The notes under the pieces: generated by a model
Database searches by the model: none
Told to the model about the DNA's origin: nothing
Seen by the model: the letters and a program-made list of their open reading frames with translations, nothing else
Source: JBBDMW01 sp040878005
GTDB lineage: Bacteria > Chloroflexota > Dehalococcoidia > Lucifugimonadales > Lucifugimonadaceae
Direction: 5' to 3'
Assembly (NCBI GenBank): GCA_040878005.1
Contig: JBBDMW010000075.1
Span: forward strand, 1-64,000
Length of the DNA stretch: 64,000 nt
Program-made: the position numbers and the translations under genes
Part shown: piece after piece, positions 1-7,367 of the stretch
How positions within the stretch are numbered: the first letter of the stretch is position 1
How the letters are laid out: each line of letters opens with the position of its first letter

Positions 1-143
1 CGCAAGACTGGCCCACCAGCCCTGCGCAAAACATGCAAAACCCAAAGCAATGGACCACAAGGCAAGTACAGGCCAGGCGGCCACTCACGCTTACCACAAG
101 GCAACGTGGGGACGCACACCGTGCGTCCGTCACCGAGCCGCAA

Positions 144-213
144 GGCGAGCCTCGAAGAGTGTCCGAAGCCGTCAGGCAAGTACAAACCCAGGCGAGCCTC
201 GAAGAGTGTCCGA
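144..213 (+). repeat. Direct repeat of 23 bp, two copies (R2 half-units)
   Basis: The 23 bases at 144-166 recur exactly at 191-213, 47 bp apart. Both contain the core GAGCCTCGAAGAGT, which also begins the longer R2 repeat at 796-850. The spacer includes a CAAGTACAAAC motif that ends the R2 unit, so this looks like two truncated R2 units in tandem. Confidence 0.75.
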
Positions 214-631
214 GCCGAAGGTGAGTATAAACAAGACAAAACCGGAGCAAGCCATGCGCAAGTACCAGCCATCACCAATGGCCCCGGCGGCTGCCATGTC
301 TGCTGCAAGCCCCACAAAGGCTTGCAGACGCGAGCTTCCTGCGGAACTGACAACGCCAGTGCAGGCCGGGTGCCGCCTTTAAGGAGGAGGCGCACCAAAG
401 GCTCCCTGAAGAAAAGGGGCCGGTGAGAACAATCTCACCAGCCCAACTTCCAGACAACCGGAAGGCGCCCTTTCCAGGAGAGGGCGCCCTGGAAGTAAAT
501 CCGGCCCCTCGGAGAAAAAGTCGATTTGGCCTGCACAGGCAGGCAGACCGCAGGAAGCCCGCGCCGCTTCGCAATCAACTAGCCGCACAGCATACGCGCA
601 CGCCCCATAAAAAACGACCACGAAACTCCAC

Positions 632-703
632 CACCATGTCGTCTCGACCGCAGCGGAGAGACCCGGTGTGGATGGGAGGCATATGGCCGCAGAGCGGCCA
701 CAC
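632..703 (+). repeat. Dispersed repeat R1, copy A, with terminal hairpin
   Basis: Core ATGTCGTCTCGACCGCAGCG runs from 636 and continues to ACCCGGT at 667. It is followed by a stem-loop TGGCCGC-AGA-GCGGCCA at 684-700. The same core and hairpin occur in reverse orientation at 2446-2515, and the core without hairpin at 1030-1061. Confidence 0.8.
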
Positions 704-729
704 TCCTCTCCCCTACCACCACCACGTCA

Positions 730-750
730 CCACCATGTCGTCTCGACCGG
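730..750 (+). repeat. Partial R1 repeat (5' end only)
   Basis: The first about 20 bases of R1 (CACCATGTCGTCTCGACCG) appear again about 100 bp after copy A, without the rest of the unit or its hairpin. Confidence 0.6.
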
Positions 751-795
751 ACATCCGAGCCGCCACATTGTCCGAAGCGGAGCAAGTAGAAACCC

Positions 796-850
796 GAGCC
801 TCGAAGAGTCGGGGTACCCGCGACAGCGGGTCGAGCGGAGCAAGTACAAA
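796..850 (+). repeat. Dispersed repeat R2, forward copy
   Basis: This 55-base unit has the core GAGCCTCGAAGAGTCGGGG, an internal small palindrome CCCGC-GACA-GCGGG, and ends in CAAGTACAAA. A near-identical copy lies in reverse orientation at 2604-2660, differing at only a few positions. Confidence 0.8.
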
Positions 851-1029
851 CAGAAGACACGGTCGGGTGCGGAGGCAAATCACCGCCAGAGGCGGCCATT
901 CCGGCCACCAGGCAAACGTATGAACGCACAACGTACCGTCCGAAACTGGCAGACAAAGAGGACTACCACAGGTGACATATTGAATTGCGTTGTGCGCTGG
1001 GACAAGGCGATGACGCAAGACCCATCCTC

Positions 1030-1077
1030 ACCGGGTCTCTCCGCTCCGGTCGAGACGACATTATGTCGTGGTGATCG
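1030..1077 (-). repeat. Dispersed repeat R1, copy B (inverted, no hairpin)
   Basis: Reads ACCGGGTCTCTCCGCTCCGG onward to ACGACAT at 1061, the reverse complement of the copy A core with one substitution. The GGCCGC hairpin seen in copies A, C and D is absent. Confidence 0.75.
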
Positions 1078-1240
1078 CAGGCGTGACGAGGTGGCCGTTG
1101 GGGGGTGGCCGAACTGGGTTTCCGCCTCCGCGGGAAAGACTGGCGGCGAGTGAACAACGTGGTGGTTGGAGTGGATCGCCGGCAGGCGGCCACACACCTG
1201 CCCATGACGGCCAGCGTGAACTCAAAACCTGGAGTCGAAC

Positions 1241-1281
1241 TCTCTCTCCCCAACGTGGGAGAGGGACTAAGGGAGAGGGGG
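1241..1281. repeat. Palindromic CTCTCCC/GGGAGAG element
   Basis: An inverted repeat CTCTCCC-CAACGT-GGGAGAG at 1244-1263 is followed by a purine run GGGACTAAGGGAGAGGGGG. It sits about 100 bp upstream of the first real gene. The type resembles short intergenic palindromes spread through some bacterial genomes; no function can be assigned. Confidence 0.6.
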
Positions 1282-1364
1282 CATGGCCGCCAACTCCACG
1301 TTAGGATGCACAGGTTGTCGGCTATCATCCGATCCAGTCCACAGGCAAAGTAATGGGAGGCTCC

Positions 1365-1922
1365 ATGGCCGACACCACAAAACCGTCCATGAGCGACGAA
1401 AGGGTGCAGGCCCGAACCGGCAAAACGTGGGATGAGTGGTTCGGCATCCTGGACAAGGCCGGGGCGGCGGATATGCCGCACCCGCAGATCGCACAGTACA
1501 TAGCCGACAATTTCGACATGCCGGGCTGGTGGTGTCAGACGGTGACGGTGGAGTACGAGCGAACACGCGGCCTGCGGGCCAAACACCAGACGTCACGCGG
1601 CTTCGAAGTGAGCGTCAGTAAGACACTGCCCGTATCGCTGGCGGACCTGTACGACGCGTGGCAGGACGAGACACGCCAACAGTGGCTGCCTGATCCCGTC
1701 GAGGTCCGGCGGACAGCATCAAACAAGTCGATGCGCATGACATGGCCGAACGACAACTCAACCATCGAAGTCCGCTTCTACGCCAGGGGCGACGACAAGG
1801 CGCAGGTAGTAGTCCAGCACTCAAAGCTTCCCGGCCCCGACGACGTAGAGAGGATGCGCTCCACATGGAAAGGGGCGCTGGGCCGGTTATCGGAGACACT
1901 GGCTGCCAATACCGACGCGTAG
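1365..1922 (+). CDS. SRPBCC/AHSA1-type protein
   Basis: A 185-residue soluble protein. The first ~85 residues contain the pattern TGKTWDEWFGILDKAG and PGWWCQTVTVEYERTRG, typical of a short helical domain (DUF4287-like) found before START-type folds. The remainder resembles the AHSA1/SRPBCC ligand-binding fold, with SVSKTLPVSLADLYDAW and WPNDNSTIEVRFYARGDDKAQV. The ATG at 1365 is preferred over the in-frame ATG at 1353 because GGAGG lies at 1356-1360. It has no operon partner on its strand and its ligand is unknown. The family call rests on pattern recognition, not on a search. Confidence 0.7.
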   Translation: MADTTKPSMSDERVQARTGKTWDEWFGILDKAGAADMPHPQIAQYIADNFDMPGWWCQTVTVEYERTRGLRAKHQTSRGFEVSVSKTLPVSLADLYDAWQDETRQQWLPDPVEVRRTASNKSMRMTWPNDNSTIEVRFYARGDDKAQVVVQHSKLPGPDDVERMRSTWKGALGRLSETLAANTDA

Positions 1923-1931
1923 GGTCGGCGG

Positions 1932-2270
1932 CTATCGTTGGTCCAGCAGATAGAGGAACAGGCTGTTAAATGCGGCTATGAGCCCGAAGATGATCGCCAC
2001 TGCCGGCTGACCGGCTGCTGCCAGCGCAAGGGCTGCGAGGCCGAATATTGCCAGCTCCAGCAGAAGCCGCATGGGTCCCGCCAGCCGTTTTGGAGCGGCA
2101 GGGGATGCGAATGTGCCCCAAATGAGCGCGGCGGAGATTGGAGCGCCCAGCCCCAGCACGATACTGGACGCAATTTCATCCAGTGCTGTAAAGCCCCAGT
2201 AGGCCAACGCTGCCAGGGCGCCCAACTCCAGCAGGAAACGCAGGGCAAGGTTCGCCGATTTCACAGCCAT
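1932..2270 (-). CDS. DUF2568 (YrdB-like) small membrane protein
   Basis: A 112-residue hydrophobic protein with four predicted membrane segments (about residues 7-27, 34-54, 66-86 and 88-108). The opening NLALRFLLELGALAALAYWGF and the closing GLIAAFNSLFLYLLDQ match what I know of the YrdB/DUF2568 family, whose function is unknown. It is convergent with the SRPBCC gene, the two stops being 10 bp apart. The start is an ATG at 2270, the only sensible choice. Confidence 0.7.
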   Translation of the reverse strand: MAVKSANLALRFLLELGALAALAYWGFTALDEIASSIVLGLGAPISAALIWGTFASPAAPKRLAGPMRLLLELAIFGLAALALAAAGQPAVAIIFGLIAAFNSLFLYLLDQR

Positions 2271-2445
2271 GTGGCAATTCTCTCATGCCACACCGGGCGC
2301 AACGCCGGCAGCCTATGATCCGCAGAGGTTTCCGCGGCCCGGAAGGTATCCACGAAGCCCTGATCAGTAGAGAGAACCGTGGCAGAGGGAGTTTTGGAGT
2401 GCGAGGCGAGGGGTGGTGGTTTGCGATGTGAGGTTGGTGGTAATC

Positions 2446-2520
2446 GGTGTGGCCGCTTTCAGCGGCCATGTGCCCCACACCCAACCGGGTCTCTCCGCTG
2501 CGGTCGGGACGACATTTTGA
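2446..2520 (-). repeat. Dispersed repeat R1, copy C, nested hairpin
   Basis: Inverted relative to copy A. It has an inner perfect stem GGCCGCT-TTC-AGCGGCC (2451-2467) inside an outer stem GGTGTGG/CCACACC (2446-2452 with 2475-2481). The 32-base core follows at 2484-2515. Confidence 0.8.
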
Positions 2521-2556
2521 TAGGCGTCGCTTGTGGTGTTAAGAGAGACGTTTGTG

Positions 2557-2604
2557 TGGCCGCCTTTGGCGGCCATATGCCCCGCACCCAACCGGGTCTC
2601 GCGT
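2557..2604 (-). repeat. Dispersed repeat R1, copy D (partial)
   Basis: A perfect 8-bp stem TGGCCGCC-TTT-GGCGGCCA (2557-2575) followed by TATGCCCCGCACCCAACCGG, matching the hairpin side of copy C. The stem bases differ from copy C but pairing is kept. It is fused directly to an inverted R2 unit. Confidence 0.75.
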
Positions 2605-2660
2605 TTGCACTAGCTTCGCTCGACCCGCTGTCGCGGGTACCCCGACTCTTCGAAGCTCGC
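2604..2660 (-). repeat. Dispersed repeat R2, inverted copy
   Basis: The reverse complement of the unit at 796-850 with a few substitutions. It retains the internal CCCGC/GCGGG palindrome and the CGAAGAGT core. Confidence 0.8.
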
Positions 2661-2744
2661 CTGATGGCTCGGGGGCCGGTCGAGACAAGAACTGGCCCAG
2701 GCAGACTGGTGGGGCATATGGCTCAGCGATAAGCGGCAGAGCGG

Positions 2745-3296
2745 CTACGCTTCAACCAGGCGTTCCGCAGCCTCCGGGACCAACCTATAGCCCACGCCGC
2801 GCACCGACTCGATCAAGTCGCCGCCCTTCTCAGAAACCTCGCGGAACTTGACCCGCAGCCGGCCTATGTACACCTTGAGATACCGGCCATCCATGTGGGA
2901 TTCGCCATGCGATGGCCCCGCACGTGTGCGGCGCACCAGGTCCCGGTGGGTCACCACCCGTCCCGCATCCCTTGCCAGCTCATAGAGAAACCGGTACTCG
3001 GTGGGCGAAACAACAATCTCGCGATCTCCCACCAGCACGCGGCGCGCGTCATGATCAACCATGAGGCTGCCAATAATTATCTTGCGGTCTGGAATGCTGC
3101 CGTTCTTCATGGCCGCGGGCGCCGCGGACTGGAGACTATGCAGCTTTTCTTCGATCCGGTCTACTCGCTCAACTACCGTTTGGATCCGGCTTACCACAGT
3201 GCCCAGCAACTGCTGGCAACTGCTGCCATTCGGACCCGCGAAGTACTTCGGCGTGTACCCGGCGCCGTGCTTACGGTCAGCGCCATTCATCATCAT
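2745..3296 (-). CDS. Receiver-less OmpR-type winged-helix regulator A
   Basis: A 183-residue protein. Residues ~20-55 form a probable coiled coil (VVSRIQTVVERVDRIEEKLH). Residues ~75-175 form an OmpR/PhoB C-terminal DNA-binding domain, with VSPTEYRFLYELARDAGRVV, the recognition region YLKVYIGRLRVKF and the wing ESVRGVGYRLVPE. There is no phospho-acceptor receiver domain. The start is set at the first of three ATG codons at 3296, preceded by a purine-rich GGGGGA. It is paralogous to the protein at 3934-4425 and probably binds DNA as a dimer through the coiled coil. Its targets are unknown; autoregulation is only a guess. Confidence 0.8.
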   Translation of the reverse strand: MMMNGADRKHGAGYTPKYFAGPNGSSCQQLLGTVVSRIQTVVERVDRIEEKLHSLQSAAPAAMKNGSIPDRKIIIGSLMVDHDARRVLVGDREIVVSPTEYRFLYELARDAGRVVTHRDLVRRTRAGPSHGESHMDGRYLKVYIGRLRVKFREVSEKGGDLIESVRGVGYRLVPEAAERLVEA

Positions 3297-3453
3297 CACT
3301 GTCCCCCACCGAGATTGTCGCTGCCACACGTCCGGCTACATCGTGCGCAAGGACTAAAAGAACTAACCCCTAAGTGTGCCAAAGACCACTCTGGAGGGTG
3401 AATTTTGAACTACAGCCACCCCCAGTGATGCACGCGCCCCCAAGCCCGCAGCG

Positions 3454-3669
3454 CTACAACCGATCTTCCTCCAGCGCGCTTATCGTAAACATCGCCTCAT
3501 CGATCTGCGCCAGGAGACGAGCCTCGTTGACAATTTCTTCTACCAGGTCGTCCACCCGCCGGTCGTCTTTCTCAGCACGGGCTGAATCAAGTTCACGGCA
3601 CAGCGCTGCAATCTGGAGCACATGGCGAAGACGCTGGCGTTCCAGCATCATCATCGGATCCACCGCCAT
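3454..3669 (-). CDS. Small coiled-coil hypothetical protein
   Basis: A predicted 71-residue, charged, helix-rich protein (LERQRLRHVLQIAALCRELD, then EKDDRRVDDLVEEIVNEARL) with no recognisable family. It lies between two paralogous winged-helix genes on the same strand, and both of those also carry a coiled coil. The start is uncertain: ATG codons occur at 3669 and at 3654-3648. The amphipathic helical pattern and consistent composition favour a real gene, but no independent evidence is available. A role as partner of the flanking regulators is speculation. Confidence 0.45.
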   Translation of the reverse strand: MAVDPMMMLERQRLRHVLQIAALCRELDSARAEKDDRRVDDLVEEIVNEARLLAQIDEAMFTISALEEDRL

Positions 3670-3880
3670 CCCCCTGGCGACCGGCAGAAGCCTGCTGCCA
3701 GACCGCCAGGCCACTACATCTCAGCGGCGTATGACAGGGAGGACTCCTCCAGAACCCTCCCAACGACCGCCTCACTGCCTTGATCGCCTATTGTGCGGGG
3801 TTCACAGCGTCCTTGCATACCTCATCCGGTTGCCTTATGACTACGGTCCCGTATATGACCGTCCATATTTGACCAAGAGA

Positions 3881-3906
3881 AAGGGCGGCCCCGCTGGGCC
3901 GCCCTT
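3881..3906 (-). terminator. Rho-independent terminator
   Basis: A perfect 11-base stem AAGGGCGGCCC with loop AGCG on the minus strand, followed by TTTCTCTT. It lies 28 bp after the stop of the minus-strand regulator gene ending at 3934 and should end that transcript. Confidence 0.75.
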
Positions 3907-3933
3907 TACATCATTCGCTGAAGCTGGTTTTGA

Positions 3934-4425
3934 CTAGAAGTCAGCAGCCATCCGGTAGCCGACGCTGCGGACGGTTTCTATCTGGCACGGGTTGTCACCA
4001 CCGGCCTCGTTCAGCTTGGCCCGCACCCGGCCCACATAGACCTTGAGGTACCGGCTGTCGAGGGCATACCCGCCCCCGGTCCGCCGCATTAGCTTCCTGT
4101 ACGGCACCACACGGCCAGCGTTCATCGCAAGCTCATGAAGCAGGCGGTACTCAGTTGGCGACAGGAATATCTCCCTGTCGCTGATGAACACCCGCCTGGC
4201 GTCATGCTGGATCAGCAGACTGCCTACGATGATGCGGCTGCCGGTCTGCTGAACATCACCGCCAACAGGCGGTGCAGGGGTGTCCAGGTCCTGCAGTTGC
4301 TCCTCGATATCGTCAAGCCTGTCCAAAAGCGTCTGAACTCTGCCTGTGATCACAGACAGGACAGCGGAGCAACTCGCTGTCGCCGGAGCCATACCATCCC
4401 TGAAACGCGAACCCGTTTGAATCAC
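3934..4425 (-). CDS. Receiver-less OmpR-type winged-helix regulator B
   Basis: A 163-residue paralogue of the protein at 2745-3296. It has the same order: a short N-terminal coiled coil (VITGRVQTLLDRLDDIEEQL), a linker, then an OmpR-type winged helix with LSPTEYRLLHELAMNAGRVV, SRYLKVYVGRVRAKL and ETVRSVGYRMAADF. No receiver domain is present. GTG at 4425 is chosen as start because GGAGGG lies 7 bases upstream; GTG at 4428 or 4440 is possible. The two paralogues differ most before the winged helix, suggesting different partners or signals. A terminator follows at 3881-3906. Confidence 0.8.
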   Translation of the reverse strand: MIQTGSRFRDGMAPATASCSAVLSVITGRVQTLLDRLDDIEEQLQDLDTPAPPVGGDVQQTGSRIIVGSLLIQHDARRVFISDREIFLSPTEYRLLHELAMNAGRVVPYRKLMRRTGGGYALDSRYLKVYVGRVRAKLNEAGGDNPCQIETVRSVGYRMAADF

Positions 4426-4597
4426 CACAGCACCCTCCACGGCTACCTACATGTGTCAGTACATACACAGTTACTCATCTTTTACCGATATGCATCAAAT
4501 GGTCGGACGCAGATGGCTCATCCCTACGGGTGAAAGAGCAGGTCGCGTAACAGTGGGGTTGGCGGCAGGATGCGAAACGTTGTCCCGCGGCCAGAGA

Positions 4598-6070
4598 TCA
4601 ATGCACCGGAGAGTCCGGCATCATGGCCACCATCAACGGCAGCCTGAAAATGACCGTTGTCCCGGCGGGCTCACCGCCCTTGACCTCCAACCGGCCGCCG
4701 TGCAACTCCATCACGCCAATGGCGATCGCCAGCCCCAGTCCTGCGCCGCCGACGTTTCCATCGCTGGCTTCACCGCTGCGTGGAGGCCGGTAGAAGGGCT
4801 CGCCCAGCCTTGAAAGGTGCTCTGGTGGAATCCCCGGCCCGCTGTCTGAGGTCTCGATCACGGCCACGCCAGCGTCGACGCTCAACCGCACTTCAACCGT
4901 GCCGCCGCGTGGCGTGTACTTCACGGCGTTGTCTACGATATTGAGCGCTGCCTGCTTCAACAGGTCATAGTCGCCGTGGATAACGACATCCATGCGGGAG
5001 GCAAGTTCCAGGTTTATGCCGGCGGCGCTTGCCAGCACCCTCATCTCAAGGATCACATCTTCCAGTAATTCCCGTAGGTTGACCGGCGTGGGAGAGAGCC
5101 TTGGACTGGCCTCCAACTGGGCGTCTACCAGCAGGTTGTTCGTCATGCGTATCAGCCGGGCGGCTTCGCTGCGCATGCGCTCCAGGCTCTGCTTCACCTC
5201 CGGGTCCAGGTTTGGATCCAGGAGCAGGACGTCCACCTGTCCGCGCAGGATGGTGAGAGGGGTTCTCAGGTCATGTGACACGCTGGCGACGAACTGCTGA
5301 CGCGTTGTGAACGTGGCGTCCAGCCTGCGCCACATGCTATTCAGGCTTTCAGCAAGCTGCTGTAGCTCCGGGGGCCGCGGCTCATTGGGCAGGCCGGATG
5401 CCAGGTCAGTGGTTTCAACCTCATGAACGCGACGCAGGATGCGGTCCAGCGGCCTGAACCCGCGGCGGAGGATGACCAGCCCGATCAGCGTGGTAGCCAC
5501 GCTCCCCAGGCTCCCGATCCCGGCGGTGTACCACCAGAGACGGGAGCGGGCAGTGGCGATGTGAGAGAGACTGTCGGCGCTCTGCACAAGCACAAGCACA
5601 CGCTCATTCGAAGGGTCCCTGATCGGGGCGGTGTACACGCGGAGCTGGTTGTCTCCGCTCAGCAGCAGCGTCTCGAACTGGCCACCCTTCTCGAAGTCGT
5701 CGTACAGCGAGCGGTTCAGGCTGGGGACTATGGCTTCAGGCACCTCACCGAACGAAGCGAGGGTCCGGCCAAATGGATCAGCGATGCGCAGCAGCAGGGG
5801 GATCGCGGGAAGCTCTTCTGCGGCTAGCCGGTCCACAATAAACTCGTATTCGCCCGGCCCCACCCTGGCGCTGGTCAGCACAGCCTGGCCTGCCAGCTCG
5901 ACCCGCTCCTTCAGTGACTGGTCCAGGGTCGTCTGGAGAGCCGCCACCAGGACCGCCTGGGCCGCGAGCGCAAGGGCAAATACCAGGGCGGATATGGCGA
6001 CGGCGTACCAGAGCGCGATGCGGCCCCTGAAGCTCACACGTCCCAGCCAGTCCCGCAGGGCCGTTATCAC
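4598..6070 (-). CDS. Sensor histidine kinase
   Basis: A 490-residue membrane sensor kinase. TM1 spans about 17-40, an extracytoplasmic sensor region ~41-172, and TM2 ~178-201, then HAMP (~202-252) and HisKA with the phospho-accepting His266 in SVSHDLRTP. The HATPase domain shows N-box NIVDNAVKYTP (~378-388), G1 DSGPGIPPEH (~409) and G2 GAGLGLAIA (~442). It phosphorylates the regulator encoded just upstream, with which it shares a GTGA start/stop overlap at 6067-6070, so the two are translated together. The signal sensed cannot be read from the sequence; the periplasmic part has no obvious known fold. Confidence 0.93.
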   Translation of the reverse strand: MITALRDWLGRVSFRGRIALWYAVAISALVFALALAAQAVLVAALQTTLDQSLKERVELAGQAVLTSARVGPGEYEFIVDRLAAEELPAIPLLLRIADPFGRTLASFGEVPEAIVPSLNRSLYDDFEKGGQFETLLLSGDNQLRVYTAPIRDPSNERVLVLVQSADSLSHIATARSRLWWYTAGIGSLGSVATTLIGLVILRRGFRPLDRILRRVHEVETTDLASGLPNEPRPPELQQLAESLNSMWRRLDATFTTRQQFVASVSHDLRTPLTILRGQVDVLLLDPNLDPEVKQSLERMRSEAARLIRMTNNLLVDAQLEASPRLSPTPVNLRELLEDVILEMRVLASAAGINLELASRMDVVIHGDYDLLKQAALNIVDNAVKYTPRGGTVEVRLSVDAGVAVIETSDSGPGIPPEHLSRLGEPFYRPPRSGEASDGNVGGAGLGLAIAIGVMELHGGRLEVKGGEPAGTTVIFRLPLMVAMMPDSPVH

Positions 6071-6744
6071 AGCCGCGGCTCTCGCAGGACGTAGCCAAAC
6101 CCGCGAAGCGTATGGATCAGGTCTGGCTCGTCATTGGCATTGAGCTTTCTCCTGAGATATGACACATAAACCTTGGCAGGATCGGACTCTCCGTCAGCAT
6201 CGTAGCCCCATACACGTTCGACTATGTAGTCACGGCTCAGCGGGCGGCCCGCATTCTCAGCGAGCAGCTTGAGCAGCTCGAACTCACGGTTCGTGAGTTC
6301 CACTTCACGGTCGCCGCGGCGGACTGTCCTGCCGGGGATGTCCAACTCGAGGTCTGCGACCTGCAGTGTGGGATGAGCGGGACCGGCGCGTCTCCTTAGA
6401 ATGGAGCGGATCCGCGCCAACAGCTCATCGAAGGCGAAAGGCTTGGGCAAATAGTCGTCGGCGCCCGCCTCCAGGCCGCGCACACGGTCGCCCACCAGGT
6501 TCCTGGCCGTTAGCATCATTATTCCAACGTCGCCGTCCGACCGAAGCTCCCGGCACAGCGATACGCCATCGGCATCCGGCAGGATGAGATCGAGCACCAC
6601 CAGGTCTGGCCGGACAGACTTCGCAAGCTCCAGCCCGGCGGCGCCAGTGGAAGCGGTACTCACTTCGTAGCCGCTCAGCAACAGGCCGCGCTTCACGAAG
6701 TCCGCAATGTCTGCCTCATCCTCAATGACGAGAATCTTTGTCAT
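6067..6744 (-). CDS. OmpR/PhoB-family response regulator
   Basis: A 225-residue two-domain regulator. The receiver has the acidic pocket around residues 8-10 (IEDEAD), phospho-acceptor Asp52 (LVVLDLILPD), Thr79 in MLTA and Lys101 in YLPKPF. The C-terminal winged helix (~125-222) includes ELTNREFELLKLLAENAGRP, VYVSYLRRKL and LRGFGYVLRE. It is first in a two-gene operon with the histidine kinase, and the four-base overlap implies coupled translation. An 11-bp-period direct repeat at 6838-6857, about 95 bp upstream of its start, is a good candidate autoregulatory site. Confidence 0.93.
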   Translation of the reverse strand: MTKILVIEDEADIADFVKRGLLLSGYEVSTASTGAAGLELAKSVRPDLVVLDLILPDADGVSLCRELRSDGDVGIMMLTARNLVGDRVRGLEAGADDYLPKPFAFDELLARIRSILRRRAGPAHPTLQVADLELDIPGRTVRRGDREVELTNREFELLKLLAENAGRPLSRDYIVERVWGYDADGESDPAKVYVSYLRRKLNANDEPDLIHTLRGFGYVLREPRL

Positions 6745-6837
6745 TGGCCCTTCCAGTCAGGTCACCCACGCCGCGCTGAACGCCCCACTTTCAGCACATA
6801 TTCTCACGCGGAGTTACGTATGGGGGACCAGGTGAAG

Positions 6838-6857
6838 TTTCTAACCGCTTTCTAACC
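6838..6857. promoter_or_regulatory. Tandem TTTCTAACC repeats, candidate OmpR/PhoB-type box
   Basis: TTTCTAACC occurs at 6838-6846 and again at 6849-6857, an 11-bp period that is the usual spacing of half-sites bound head-to-tail by OmpR/PhoB-family regulators. It lies in the divergent region between the response-regulator gene (start 6744, minus) and the gene at 7020 (plus), so it could control either. Confidence 0.5.
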
Positions 6858-7019
6858 CGCTCCCAACGTTGATTTGACTATCCATCAATAACCTGTAGGT
6901 GTGAGCTTCGCCATGAGCCTGCCCAAGGTCAGCAGGCCGCATCGAAAAGAAAGCGACGCCTGCCAACCCTGGGCCGGCGATATTCCAAGCACCCGGACAG
7001 ATCCGGAGGGAGAGTCACA

Positions 7020-7367
7020 ATGAAGTGGCAATTCTGGCGTAAAGACTCCGGCCCCAAGCCAATCCCTGAGCGAATCCAACACGTGGTCAAGTTCAGGCTG
7101 AACATCACTCCTGAGCAGATGGCAAACCTGCGGATGGTTGAGCGGGCGGGACAATATTCTGGCAGGCCCGTTCGTTACATCAGGGCGTTCGACCCTGGGG
7201 CCATTGGCGAAGTGCCCGAAACGGTGCGCTACAACACGCTCGACACGCAGAAGTCAGCGATCGTGTTCGAAGGCCACATTGAGCGCAACCAGGGTGTAGT
7301 TATATATGACCGCCGGCAACCGGTCAGTGCGCCAGGCCCAGCCAAATCTGCTCCCACAGTAGCCTAG
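7020..7367 (+). CDS. Conserved-looking hypothetical protein
   Basis: A 115-residue soluble protein of no family I recognise. It opens MKWQFWRKDSGPKP, has a middle section with LNITPEQMANLRMVERAG and GRPVRYIRAFDPG, and ends in a Pro/Ala-rich tail. A good ribosome-binding site (GGAGGGAG about 6 bases before the ATG) and sensible amino-acid composition support a real gene. It is divergent from the two-component operon and the shared 275-bp region contains the TTTCTAACC repeats, so regulation by that system is possible. No membrane segment or signal peptide is evident. Confidence 0.7.
   Translation: MKWQFWRKDSGPKPIPERIQHVVKFRLNITPEQMANLRMVERAGQYSGRPVRYIRAFDPGAIGEVPETVRYNTLDTQKSAIVFEGHIERNQGVVIYDRRQPVSAPGPAKSAPTVA

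Larger units (their letters stand above)
1..1364. other. Gene-free, repeat-rich region
   Basis: No convincing gene is seen in these 1.36 kb. All six frames contain short open frames, but their translations are low-complexity Arg/Pro/Ser-rich and change frame across repeat copies, as expected for repeated non-coding DNA. The stretch is built from short motifs that recur in both orientations (listed separately), including runs that share a GAGCCTCGAAGAGT core and a second type with an ATGTCGTCTCGACC core followed by a GGCCGC hairpin. The same motifs return, inverted, at 2446-2660. No transposase, tRNA or rRNA is visible. Confidence 0.7.
2271..2744. other. Gene-free repeat region
   Basis: This 474-bp gap between a membrane-protein gene and a regulator gene (both minus) holds inverted copies of R1 and R2 (2446-2660). 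No open frame here looks coding. It must also contain the promoter of the DUF2568 gene near its left edge, which I could not place. Confidence 0.65.

Noticed and set aside
144..213. Possible CRISPR from the repeated 23-bp unit
   Set aside because: Only two copies, with the spacer itself containing repeat sequence, and no cas genes in the window.
1..1364. Remnant insertion sequence
   Set aside because: No transposase fragment, terminal inverted repeats or target duplication were recognisable; short dispersed repeats explain the region better.
963..1586. A 207-codon minus-strand ORF over the repeat region
   Set aside because: Its translation is made of repeat-derived Arg/Ser/Pro segments and then the antisense of the SRPBCC gene.
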